A stretch of 64,000 nucleotides of DNA from DSOI01 sp041394885 (GCA_041394885.1 JAWKHI010000004.1:1-64000); one strand, 5' to 3'. Shown: positions 37,023 through 45,232, numbered from the stretch's first letter. Translations and numbers: made by a program. The notes: generated by a model not told the origin, from the sequence alone.

Positions 37023-37709
37023 TTGACACCCTCCACCAGGCGTCCGCTCGCTTTCCTTTTCGACCTCGACGGCGTGATCATCCACTCCATGCCGCTCCAC
37101 AATCTGGCGTGGGAGCGTTATCTGCTGAGCCACGGCATCGAACCCGGCGACATCGAGAAGCGGATGCACGGGCTTCGCAACGATGACATCGTGCGTGACT
37201 ACTTCGGCGGGAACCTGCCCGAGGAAGACGTTTACGAGCACGGCGCCGCCAAAGAGCGCCTATGGCGTGAGATGATGGCGCCGGAACTGGACAACTGGAT
37301 CGTGGCCGGGGTGCGCGAGTTCATCCGCGCCTGCAGCACCACGCCGATGGCGGTGGCGTCCAACGCCGAAGTGCCCAACATCGAATTCGTCCTGAATGGC
37401 GCCGGACTGCGGCCGCATTTCCAGGCCATCGTCGACGGGCATCAGGTGGAGCGACCCAAGCCCGCGCCCGACATCTACGTCCGCGCCGCGTCGCTGCTCG
37501 GTGTGGCGCCGCAAGACTGTGTGGTTTTCGAGGACTCGATCGCCGGCATTCAAGCCGGCCGGGAGGCGGGTGCGCGCGTGGTGGGTGTGGCAACCACGCT
37601 CGACCGGTTGCCCCATACCGACCTCGTGATCCGCGATTTCGAAGACCCGCAACTCGAGGCTTGGCTCAGTTCGCTGCAACCGGATGCGCCCGCTGGCGCG
37701 TCCAAATGA
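37023..37709 (+). CDS. HAD-superfamily phosphatase/phosphomutase (beta-phosphoglucomutase-like)
   Basis: A 228-residue HAD hydrolase. Motif I FLFDLDGVIIHSMPLH (nucleophile Asp, acid/base Asp), motif II MAVASNAE, motif III Lys within HQVERPKPAPDIYVRAA, and motif IV CVVFEDSIAGIQAG are all intact. The helical cap between motif I and II (RYLLSHGIEPGDIEKRMHGL) is typical of the PGMB/phosphatase subgroup that acts on sugar phosphates. The TTG at 37023 is a weak start but the N-terminal motif leaves little room downstream. It is divergent from xdhC with a 42-base gap. Confidence 0.87.
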   Translation: MTPSTRRPLAFLFDLDGVIIHSMPLHNLAWERYLLSHGIEPGDIEKRMHGLRNDDIVRDYFGGNLPEEDVYEHGAAKERLWREMMAPELDNWIVAGVREFIRACSTTPMAVASNAEVPNIEFVLNGAGLRPHFQAIVDGHQVERPKPAPDIYVRAASLLGVAPQDCVVFEDSIAGIQAGREAGARVVGVATTLDRLPHTDLVIRDFEDPQLEAWLSSLQPDAPAGASK

Positions 37710-37736
37710 GGTAGAACCAAAAGAGGTAGAAAATTC

Positions 37737-38234
37737 ATGGCACGAAGTACAATTCTTGGTTCGGCTCTCGTTCTCGCACTCAGTGTGCCGGCCGTGTGGG
37801 CGCAGAGTAAGTATGACGGTCCACGGCCTCCCAAGGCAGACGTCCCCTATCTGCTGCACGCCGCCAGCCTGATCGAGACCGAGAAGGGCGAAGCGAAGGA
37901 GGAGACTCGAAAGGATGCGGTGGCCAATGTGATGGCCGGCGCCTCCTCTCCGGCGCGGACTCCGCTGGCCGAACCGATCTTCCTCATCGCTACCCAGAAG
38001 CTATCGGCCGAACGGATCGAACTGTACCGCATGGACGCGGGCAAGAACGGCCGTGAGGTGGTGATCCCGACGAATCCGAAGAAGCGGGACAAGGGTCCGC
38101 GGCCGCTGCGGTTGTCGATGCGGCAGCTCGAGCCGGGCCTGTTCCGGATCGAGGCCAACGAATATCTGGAGAACGGCGAATATTGTCTGACTCCGTCGGG
38201 GTCACAGACGGTGTTTTGTTTCCAGGTTTACTAG
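37737..38234 (+). CDS. Small secreted hypothetical protein
   Basis: A 165-residue protein with signal peptide (ILGSALVLALSVPAVWAQ). The mature part includes DVPYLLHAASLIETEKGEAK and RPLRLSMRQLEPGLFRIEAN and ends with two Cys (EYCLTPSGSQTVFCFQVY) that may form a disulfide. It resembles a small beta-sandwich; no family recognised. It follows the HAD gene by 27 bases with RBS-like AGAGG, so it is probably co-transcribed, though one product is cytoplasmic and the other exported. Confidence 0.7.
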   Translation: MARSTILGSALVLALSVPAVWAQSKYDGPRPPKADVPYLLHAASLIETEKGEAKEETRKDAVANVMAGASSPARTPLAEPIFLIATQKLSAERIELYRMDAGKNGREVVIPTNPKKRDKGPRPLRLSMRQLEPGLFRIEANEYLENGEYCLTPSGSQTVFCFQVY

Positions 38235-38275
38235 ATTTTCAAACCCGAACTTCAGCGCTTTCGGGAGGGTGGTTG

Positions 38276-39495
38276 CTAATGCCCGTCCTGCGGCGCGAAC
38301 GCTTTCGCCATCTGGTCCTGCTCGGCTCTTGGAATTCGAAATAGCGCCGCTTCCGAGCGCCAGGAGCCGACGGCTTCGCGTGCTTTCGCGACGATCGTTT
38401 TCGCCTCGGCGGCGGTGAATCCGTACGCCCTGTGTGCCTCCATAGGAATCGCCACATCGCACGTGGAATCGACTTCGCCGATCGCAAGCGCGAGTTCGTT
38501 CCGATCGATGGAGGGATTGATATCGAAGGCGGGCGAAAGCGTAATGCCTTCGGGTTCAAGAAAGAAACCGTGACTGCGCAAAAGGTCGTCGGTGTTGTGG
38601 ATCAAGATGCTGAAGACCACACGCCGGAAGAGTTCGCGACAATCCCATGAGCGTGAGCTCCTTGCGATTGCAGTAGCTCCACAAGTTCCAGCTATAGCTT
38701 GCACCGGGTCCGCCATCGGACCTTTGCGTGAGGGTCATCGCGGAGACGAACGCCAGGCGCCGGCCTCCCGCGGTGCGGTCAAAGCGCTTGGCCACGAATG
38801 TGGCGAAGGCGCTCTCGGGCACACGGATGCCGCGCACCACCGGTACGCGAATGCCGGCCCTCACGGCCAACCGGTGACCCACGAGTTCCCAAGCACCGCT
38901 GTCGCGACGATCGTGCTTGCTGGGAAACTTTGCAATACACAGCTCCCCTTGCTCGTCCCGAACGGACGCCTTTGGCCGCGCGCCACCCAGCGAGGATCCC
39001 GGCGCGAAGAGTTGCGCCAGCCACTGCGCCTCATCGCGACTATCGCCGCTCCCATCATTTCTCCTCAAAGTGCAAGCTTGCCGCCTGAAGCTCGCGCAAG
39101 GAAGTGATCGGCGGTGCGGCAAGCGCGTTCCCGGTATCGAGCCACCTTCCAGTGGTTATGTCTGGGAAGCGCAGAGCCCCAAGTCTCGTTTCGTCGTGAA
39201 CACCCAACAGGAAGTCCCAATCGGAAAGGGATCGAGCCACGCGCTCCTCGGCTCTGGCCCTCAGATTCTCTGGCCGCTGCATGAGCACCCGACCCCATCG
39301 ATCCGGAGCGGAGTCGAGGAATAATCCGAAGGTGGCTCGATCCGCGGCCGGATACTGGGGACCCTGGACCAGCGCCAAATCCGGATCGAAGGTGAAAGCG
39401 TCCGATGTTTCGAGCCAATCTCCGTCGTACTCAAAGGAAAATACCTCGCCGCTTCCTCTCGGTTGGCGGCCAACCTGGCGGCGCAGCGATCCCAT
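38276..39495 (-). pseudogene. Decayed hipA-like kinase/toxin gene
   Basis: Three successive frames read together as one HipA-type protein of ~400 residues. Frame one (39495-~39060) gives the N-terminal part (FSFEYDGDWLETSDAFTFDP, GLFLDSAPDRWGRVLMQR). Frame two (~39110-~38700) gives the kinase lobe with SSLGGARPKASV and IAKFPSKHD. Frame three (~38660-38276) gives VVFSILIHNTDDLLRSHGF and ITLSPAFDINPS. At least two frameshifts separate them. The catalytic loop of active HipA proteins usually reads NTDxHxxNHxF; here the second Asn is Ser and His is Leu, suggesting relaxed selection. The frame at 39495 is preceded by an in-frame stop, so the extreme N-terminus is also missing. No hipB-like gene is found upstream. 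It lies just outside the island boundary. Confidence 0.8.
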
Positions 39496-39722
39496 CCGGC
39501 GAGATTAGGCGGGGCAGGATCGATGGCGTGCCGCGAGGCATACGGAGTCACATCTGACACGATTTCAGCGCCCGCGTATACAATATGACCCAGTCAAAGC
39601 AACGGGATTGGGCTGCGCGCCCATGCCACCGATCGGTGCATCCGCCGGCTACGCCCGGCTGTTTCGCCCGGGCTGGCGCCGGAAGGGCAAACAGATCGAG
39701 CCGCCTTACGATTGACTATTCG

Positions 39723-39781
39723 ATTGGTGCGGACGAGAGGACTTGAACCTCCACACCCTTGCGAGTACTAGAACCTGAATC
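39723..39781 (-). repeat. Distal attachment repeat: orphan 3' fragment of tRNA-Leu
   Basis: Identical over 59 bp to 44242-44300, including encoded CCA, T-arm and variable arm back to the anticodon loop. Beyond 39781 the similarity stops abruptly (AGAAACAG versus TAGCGCG), so there is no 5' half and no functional tRNA. Confidence 0.92.
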
Positions 39782-39987
39782 AGAAACAGTTAGTTTTCGG
39801 GTGTTCGAATTTGTTGCGGCCTCTTCTGTAAAATATTGACCTGATAGCACTTGGCTCGTTGTCTCCGTTTGCGCCAGTCAGGCCAGTTTGGGCCTCCCGC
39901 CCGATCCCCGTTCGTATTCACAAGCCGAGAATATTTGACGGATATTGCACACGGATGGGGGACCCGGTACTCGGGCCGGAAGCTATC

Positions 39988-40013
39988 GTCAGAAATTATG
40001 CTATGCTTCTGAC
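39988..40013 (+). promoter_or_regulatory. Inverted repeat upstream of the antitoxin gene, likely autoregulatory operator
   Basis: Perfect 7-bp arms GTCAGAA (39988-39994) and TTCTGAC (40007-40013), 12 bases apart, end 3 bases before the ATG of the AbiEi-like gene. AbiEi antitoxins are known to repress their own operon by binding inverted repeats near the promoter, so an operator role fits. The rest of the 235-base stretch from 39782 to 40016 holds no other gene or structure that I can support. Confidence 0.55.
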
Positions 40014-40016
40014 AGA

Positions 40017-40613
40017 ATGGAAGCACTCGCAACAGCCGTGATCAACCAGGCCGGCAAGCTTCCGGAAGGAGTGCCTTTGGCCGCGAAGGAACTTTTGCAT
40101 CTCGGAACACGCGCGGCTGTAGATCAGACCCTCTCGCGCTTGGTTCGGCGTGGCAGCCTCATCCGCGTGGGCCGCGGACTCTACGTTCGCCCGGTCGAGG
40201 GGCGCTTTGGTGTTCGACCGCCCGAACCCGCGGCGGTTGTGCAAGCCATCGCTGAACAACGCGGCGAGAACGTGGTCCCCCATGGAGCGGCGGCGGCTAA
40301 CGAACTAGGACTGACGACGCAAGTTCCTGTGCGCGAGGTGTACCTGACCTCCGGGCCAACGCGGAAGTTGAAGTTGGGCAATCAGGTTGTCGAGCTTCGT
40401 CACGCTCCCGCCTGGCAGTTAGCCCTGCCGGGACGTAAGGCGGGCACGCTGATTCGAGCATTGGCCTGGCTCGGGCCTGAGCAGGCGAGTCAGGCGATCG
40501 AAGCTGTGCGCGGCAGACTGCCGGAATCGGAACGGAACGCGGTCGTTGAACTACGCCGAATGTTGCCCACCTGGATGGCGCAGCAGGTGAGCAAACTCGC
40601 GATCCATGCCTGA
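40017..40613 (+). CDS. abiEi: AbiEi-like (type IV) antitoxin / transcriptional repressor
   Basis: A 198-residue protein starting at ATG 40017. The N-terminal winged-helix region (LAAKELLHLGTRAAVDQTLS, LVRRGSLIRVGRGLYVRP) is the DNA-binding head seen in AbiEi/DUF6088 antitoxins. The remainder (VVPHGAAAANELGLTTQVPV, VYLTSGPTRKLKLGNQVVEL, HAPAWQLALPGRKAGTLIRA) matches the AbiEi C-terminal domain. It should repress the operon and block or reverse the action of the toxin without direct binding, as in type IV systems. An inverted repeat sits just upstream. The stop overlaps the toxin start by 8 bases (ATGCCTGA). Confidence 0.87.
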   Translation: MEALATAVINQAGKLPEGVPLAAKELLHLGTRAAVDQTLSRLVRRGSLIRVGRGLYVRPVEGRFGVRPPEPAAVVQAIAEQRGENVVPHGAAAANELGLTTQVPVREVYLTSGPTRKLKLGNQVVELRHAPAWQLALPGRKAGTLIRALAWLGPEQASQAIEAVRGRLPESERNAVVELRRMLPTWMAQQVSKLAIHA

Positions 40614-41622
40614 CGCATTCCTCAAATTGTCTGCAGCCGACCGGCGCGAAGCGCTGGCCGTAGCCGCAGCGGGTTCGGGCCGTCCGATCCACTTGTTGGA
40701 TAAAGACGTGTGGCTGGTCTGGCTGCTCGACGTACTTTTCACGTCGCCTTTCGGCGAGCACCTCGTATTCAAGGGTGGCTCGTCGCTGTCCAAGGGATAT
40801 CAGATCATCAACCGGTTCTCTGAGGACGTTGACCTCACCTATGACATCCGGATGCTTGCACCAGAACTGTCAGGGCCTGGGCTCGACCCATTACCGGCAA
40901 CGCGCAGTCAAGAGAAGCGCTGGACCAAGGAGATCCGTTCGCGCCTCCCGATTTGGATCGCCGAGCAAGTCATGCCACGGATTTCCGTCGCGCTTGCAGG
41001 ACATGCACTGACTGCAACGCTTTCGACCGAAGGCGAAAAGGTCGTCCTTGAATACGCCCCGCTGGCAGCGGGTTCCGGCTACGTGCGTCCAGTGGTCATG
41101 CTCGAGTTCGGCGCGCGCTCCACCGGCGAACCATGGGAGACCCGCGCGATCGCCTGCGACGCAGAGCCGAGCGTCACGGGCGTTGTCTTTCCTTCGGCCA
41201 CCGCCAGAGTCATGCGCCCGGAGCGGACATTCTGGGAGAAGGCCACCGCCGTTCATGTGTTTTGCCAGCAAGGTGAGTTTCGAGGCGGCGAACGATTCTC
41301 ACGGCACTGGCATGATTTGGCCCGGCTGGACCGCGCCGGAATAGCAGATGCTGCGATTGCCGATCGAGAGCTCGCGCTTGCCGTTGCCAAGCACAAGTCG
41401 ATGTTCTTCTCTGAAAAGGATTCCTCAGGAGCCTTGATCGAATACATCGCCGCCGTATCCGGCGTACTCAGATTGGTGCCGGGCGACAAGGCGCTCAACA
41501 GACTCTCCCTCGACTACGCAAGAATGCTGGACGATGGTTTGTTGCTGGGTGATGCCGAACCGTTCGAGACGCTGCTTGAACAATGCCGGGACTTGGAGGC
41601 CCGAGCCAACAAAGTGAAATGA
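40606..41622 (+). CDS. abiEii: AbiEii/AbiGii-family nucleotidyltransferase toxin
   Basis: A 338-residue DNA-polymerase-beta-fold nucleotidyltransferase. The catalytic segment VFKGGSSLSKGYQIINRFS followed by EDVDLTYD has the GGSS...DxD pattern with two Asp metal ligands. ERTFWEKATAVHVFCQQGEF and FSRHWHDLARLDRAG match the later AbiEii motifs. Toxins of this family add nucleotides to tRNA acceptor stems (shown for the MenT group) and stop growth, giving phage abortive infection. It overlaps the antitoxin gene at its start and the primase-helicase gene at its end (ATGA, 41619-41622), so all three products are made in linked amounts. Confidence 0.9.
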   Translation: MPDAFLKLSAADRREALAVAAAGSGRPIHLLDKDVWLVWLLDVLFTSPFGEHLVFKGGSSLSKGYQIINRFSEDVDLTYDIRMLAPELSGPGLDPLPATRSQEKRWTKEIRSRLPIWIAEQVMPRISVALAGHALTATLSTEGEKVVLEYAPLAAGSGYVRPVVMLEFGARSTGEPWETRAIACDAEPSVTGVVFPSATARVMRPERTFWEKATAVHVFCQQGEFRGGERFSRHWHDLARLDRAGIADAAIADRELALAVAKHKSMFFSEKDSSGALIEYIAAVSGVLRLVPGDKALNRLSLDYARMLDDGLLLGDAEPFETLLEQCRDLEARANKVK

Positions 41623-44035
41623 GCGCAAGGCGAGCCGACGACCCTCGTCCCGATCTGGCTGCGAGGTGCGCGCAACTGGAGCGGGAGATTGATCGGCTCC
41701 GGTCGCTGCTGGACCTGCACGGCATCGCCATCCCTGCCGCCGCGACCAAGCCAACCCCTCTCCCCGCTCCGTCGTCTCTGAAGACGCCCCAGAAGGTCGC
41801 GCTCTTCCGATCGCTGTTTCGCGGACGCGAGGACGTCTACGCCCAACGGTGGGAAAGCCCGGACGGTCGCGCCGGCTACTCGCCCAGGACGGAGCGCGAT
41901 TGGAAGGCGTACTATGCCGCCAAGCCGGATGATCGAAAGCGCGTCGACAAGGAGACAAGAAAGAATATCCCGCTCGGCGAGGAAGCCATTCACGCCCATC
42001 TTTCCGGCAAGCAAACTCTCGGCGTGTATCCGTTACTGCTCGATGACACTTGCTGGTTCCTTGCGGCGGATTTCGACAAAAGGACATGGAAGGACGACGC
42101 CGCGGCGTTTCGGGAAACATGCAACGCTCTCGGCGTGCCGGCGTCGGTTGAGTGCTCCCGATCGGGCAACGGTGCGCATATCTGGATCTTCTTTGAGCGG
42201 CCCGTTCCGGCAGGATTGGCTCGCCGCCTCGGATCGCTGTTACTCACCAGGACGATGGAGCGCCGCCACCAAATCGGCCTTGATTCCTATGATCGCCTCT
42301 TCCCGAATCAAGACACGATGCCCAAGGGTGGTTTCGGCAACCTCACTGCGTTAGCGCTGCAGAAGGTTCCGCGCGAGCAGGGGCGCACTGTTTTTCTCGA
42401 CGAAGACATGAAGTCGTATCCGGATCAATGGGCTTATCTCGGATCCGTCAAACGGATGGCCCAAGCCGCCGCGGAAAGGCTGATCTCCGAAGCCCTCCAG
42501 CAAGGAAGAGATCTCATCGGTGTTCGTTTGCGAGCACTGAGGACGGCGAAGCGCCCGATCCCTGGACGCTTCCGCCCTCGCGGCGGAGCCCAGAGAAACC
42601 AATCAAAAGGCCGTTGCCTGCGTCTGTCGAGATCGTCCGCGCGAACCTGCTGTTCATAGACAAGAAGGGCTTGCCGGCGGACCTGATGAATCGGCTTTTG
42701 CGCTTGGCCGCGTTCCAGAATCCAGAGTTCTACAAGGCACAGGCAATGCGGCTCGCAACTTATGACAAGCCACGGGTAATCGCGTGCGGCGAAGACTTGC
42801 CGCGTCACCTGGCGCTGCCGCGTGGTTGTTTTGCGGAAGTGGGCTCGTTGCTGGAAGGACTCAAGATCAAAACGGTCATCCGCGACAAGCGCTTCGCTGG
42901 AACGAAGATCGACGCGGAGTTTCACGGAAACCTCCGGGCGATCCAGGAAGAAGCGGTAGCGAAGGTTCTCCAGCACGACGATGGCTTGATCTGCGCCCCC
43001 ACGGCATTCGGCAAGACGGCGGTGGCGGCGTGGTTGATCGCTAAGCGCGGGGTCAATACGCTCGTGATGGTTCATCGCCAACAGCTACTTGACCAATGGC
43101 GAGAGCGCCTGGCGATGTTTCTAAACCTGCCAATCGATCAGATCGGCCAAGTGGGTGGTGGCAAGACAAAGCGGACCGGCCGCATTGATGTGGCCGTCAT
43201 TCAGAGTCTGCATCGCGAGAAGGAGGTGAAGGATTTCGTCGCCGAGTACGGCCACATTGTCGTCGACGAGTGCCATCATCTTTCCGCCTTCACGTTCGAG
43301 CAGGTGATGCGCCAAGTGAAGGCCAAGTTCGTGGTTGGCCTGACGGCCACGCCGACTCGGAAGGATGGTCATCATCCCATCATTTACATGCAGTGCGGCC
43401 CAGCGCGGTTCACGATGGGCGTTCGCGCAATGACGGAGTCTACGCCATTCGAGCACATCGTAATTCCGCGGGCCACGGAGTTCAAGCTTGCCGCCGGTGA
43501 GCCAACGATCCAGGACCTCTACGCCGCGGTGACGACCGACGAGGTTCGCAATCGCATGATCGCTGATGACGTAACGCGAGCAGTGGAACAAGGGCGGTCG
43601 CCGCTGGTGCTTACCGGCCGGACCGAACATCTTGTGCATTTGGAAGCCGCGCTGGCCGGGCATGTTCGAAACGTCATCGTGCTCAAGGGCGGCATGGGCC
43701 GCAATCAACGGCGAGAGGTCAACGAACGCTTGGCTGCGATTCCAGAGTCTGAACCGCGATTAATTCTGGCAACCGGCAGCTACATCGGCGAAGGATTCGA
43801 CGATGCCCGCCTCGACACGCTCTTCCTCGCGATGCCGATTTCCTGGAAGGGCACGCTTCAGCAATACGTCGGCCGCCTTCACCGGCTTCACGCCGGCAAG
43901 AAGGTCGTCGAGGTGTACGACTACGTGGACGGGGGTGTCTTGATGTTGGCACGCATGTATGGCCGAGGGCTGAAAGGCTACGCGGACATGGGATACAAGG
44001 TCCTGTCAGATGCCCAGCGCCAACTCGATCTTTGA
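41619..44035 (+). CDS. Archaeo-eukaryotic primase + SF2 helicase protein (TOTE-like), split by one frameshift
   Basis: Read across a single frame change, ~805 residues. N-terminal ~30 residues form a short coiled coil (RCAQLEREIDRLRSLLDLHG). The primase domain (~60-300) has the catalytic FLAADFDKRTW (DxD) and SRSGNGAHIWIFFERPV (sxH), plus GFGNLTALALQKVPREQG, as in the AEP domains of TOTE conflict systems. The helicase (~430-790) has motif I CAPTAFGKTAVAAWL, motif II VVDECHHLS, motif III LTATPTRKDG, and motif VI QQYVGRLHRL. The primase frame stays sensible to RLRAL (42538); the helicase frame resumes with EDGEAPDPWTLPP (42539), consistent with loss of one base. Both halves could be made separately if the shift is real. 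No nuclease domain is seen; the coupled AbiEii may be the effector. Confidence 0.82.
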
Positions 44036-44183
44036 GAAGCTACAGATTCTAAGGCGCGCCCTTCCCAGGAGCGCGACAACCTCAGGTGGGTCAACGTATT
44101 CGGAACACTTCTTCGAGTTGGTTTCCCAGGCTTGTGTGCGCCCAGTGTGCGAACTGCGCCAAACTCGCATACACTCCGCACAC

Positions 44184-44212
44184 AAAAAGCGAAAACGCCC
44201 TCCCGTGGAGGG
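44184..44212 (-). terminator. Rho-independent terminator for tRNA-Leu
   Basis: Stem CCCTCC (44198-44203) / GGAGGG (44207-44212) with a 3-base loop is followed, reading minus, by CGTTTTCGCTTTTT. It lies ~30 bases past the tRNA 3' end and inside the island, so the island carries its own replacement tRNA 3' end and terminator. The remaining bases 44036-44183 hold no gene. Confidence 0.65.
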
Positions 44213-44241
44213 TGCCTGAATCTCTGTAGCTAGCTAATTTT

Positions 44242-44300
44242 ATTGGTGCGGACGAGAGGACTTGAACCTCCACACCCTTGCGAGTACTAGAACCTGAATC
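44242..44300 (-). repeat. Proximal attachment repeat within the intact tRNA-Leu
   Basis: The 59-bp block identical to 39723-39781. It covers the tRNA from the 5' side of the anticodon loop to CCA plus two bases, the usual extent for integration at an anticodon-loop crossover. Confidence 0.92.
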
Positions 44301-44330
44301 TAGCGCGTCTGCCAATTCCGCCACGTCCGC
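44244..44330 (-). tRNA. tRNA-Leu(CAG)
   Basis: 87 nt with CCA encoded (complement of 44244-44246). Acceptor stem GCGGACG pairs with CGTCCGC. The D-arm is TGGCGGAATTGGCAGACGCG, the anticodon arm CTAGA-TTCAGGT-TCTAG has anticodon CAG, a long variable arm (class II, as for Leu) follows, and the T-arm contains GGTTCAAGTCC. All stems close. It decodes CUG, the dominant Leu codon in this GC-rich sequence. A promoter is seen just upstream and a terminator downstream. Confidence 0.95.
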
Positions 44331-44351
44331 ACGGAGGAGTGTAACCCTCCT

Positions 44352-44380
44352 ATTTTCGAGCACGCGGATCCCGTTGTCAA
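44352..44380 (-). promoter_or_regulatory. Sigma-70-type promoter of tRNA-Leu
   Basis: On the minus strand, a consensus -35 TTGACA (complement of 44375-44380) and GAAAAT (complement of 44352-44357) are 17 bases apart. The predicted start would be ~15 bases upstream of the tRNA 5' end. This is the best-matching vegetative promoter noticed in the window. Confidence 0.7.
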
Positions 44381-44408
44381 TGCGAATTCGCAATCGACAG
44401 GATCCGCG
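44363..44408. repeat. Nested dyad between DUF547 gene and tRNA-Leu
   Basis: Outer arms CGCGGATCC (44363-44371) and GGATCCGCG (44400-44408), middle arms TGTC/GACA (44375-44378/44396-44399), and an inner perfect 12-bp palindrome TGCGAATTCGCA (44381-44392) are nearly concentric. The structure includes the -35 of the tRNA promoter. No T-run follows on either strand, so it is not a standard terminator. Confidence 0.7.
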
Positions 44409-44414
44409 CACGGG

Positions 44415-45176
44415 TTAGAATTTGTTCTTCAGGACATCCCACCACAAACGCACGCCGCGATACCCTTCGCCTACCCGGCCCGCATCGTTCAATCCCCAGT
44501 CGTAGGTCCGGAACCGGATCCGTGTGCCCGAATCGAGCACCTGCGACGCGCCGGGAGGCCCGTACCGCGCCAGGAACCCGCGCAACGTTTGTCCCTTTGA
44601 TTTGAAGTCTCCTCCGAACCAGTCGAAAATCGGACTCACTTCCACCGCCCCCATCTCGAATCGATTCCACACTTCGTTCGAAAGCCAGGCGCGGGCATTG
44701 TCGTCCATCTGCGCGTCCAGCCGATCTTCCCGGTAGGCTTCCCGCCGCAATGGAGGACAACTTCTGGCCGCGCAAACCAGCACCGCGTGCACGCGCGGAT
44801 CGCCCAACGCCCGCAGTTGGTTTTCGATCTGATCGAGCGACAGCGCGCGCCCGTCCATACGGTGCCGCGCCTTCCGGAAGGGATCGTCCGTCTTCCAGAT
44901 GCTTTGAACCGGGTAGTTGGCCAGGATCCAGCGGACCACCAGCGCGTTGTAGGCGTTGATGGACGCCGCCTTCCGGCCGGCCGGTGTGATGGAAGCGGGC
45001 CAAGGCTGGGCGAGCGTGGCCAAGTAGGCATCCAGGGCGGGAAGGCCGTCATTCTTCCAGGAAACGTAGTCCACGCGCGCCGCCTCGTTGACATAGCGGC
45101 GGACCAACCGGTCCCACGCCTCGTGATCGATCCCGGGAGAAGCCGCCAGCGCGGCCGCCAGTAGAAGAGTCACCAT
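44415..45176 (-). CDS. DUF547-domain protein, probably exported
   Basis: A 253-residue protein with short hydrophobic leader (MVTLLLAAALAASPG). The DUF547 core is plain: KAASINAYNALVVRWILANY (the NAYN motif), SLDQIENQLRALGDPRVHAV, LVCAARSCPPLRREAY (the CAARSCPPL motif with two Cys), and VSPIFDWFGGDF. The fold has a papain-like Cys/His arrangement but no activity has been shown that I know of. It starts 57 bases upstream of where the NtrC-like gene ends, on the same strand, and is followed by the tRNA promoter. Confidence 0.87.
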   Translation of the reverse strand: MVTLLLAAALAASPGIDHEAWDRLVRRYVNEAARVDYVSWKNDGLPALDAYLATLAQPWPASITPAGRKAASINAYNALVVRWILANYPVQSIWKTDDPFRKARHRMDGRALSLDQIENQLRALGDPRVHAVLVCAARSCPPLRREAYREDRLDAQMDDNARAWLSNEVWNRFEMGAVEVSPIFDWFGGDFKSKGQTLRGFLARYGPPGASQVLDSGTRIRFRTYDWGLNDAGRVGEGYRGVRLWWDVLKNKF

Positions 45177-45232
45177 GGTTCACTTCGCGGCCGGGAGCGG
45201 AAAGGTTACCGCTGCGCCCAGCGCCGGAACCG

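Larger units (their letters stand above)
39723..44300. mobile_element. Small genomic island integrated in tRNA-Leu(CAG)
   Basis: The element is bounded by two identical 59-bp copies of the tRNA-Leu 3' portion (39723-39781 and 44242-44300, offset 4519 bp). The copy at 44242 belongs to the intact tRNA gene; the copy at 39723 is the displaced original 3' end. This is the classic result of tyrosine-recombinase integration into a tRNA gene, with exchange at or 3' of the anticodon loop. Contents: three same-strand coupled genes (AbiEi-like, AbiEii-like, primase-helicase) and short non-coding margins. No integrase, excisionase or transposase is seen, so it was either moved in trans or has lost its integrase. 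Its coding sequence looks somewhat richer in A/T than the flanks. Confidence 0.85.

Noticed and set aside
39623..39715. 30-residue open frame (MPPIGASAGYARLFRPGW...) on the plus strand beside the outer att repeat
   Set aside because: Too short to support, with no recognisable family; possibly a leftover C-terminus of a lost gene.
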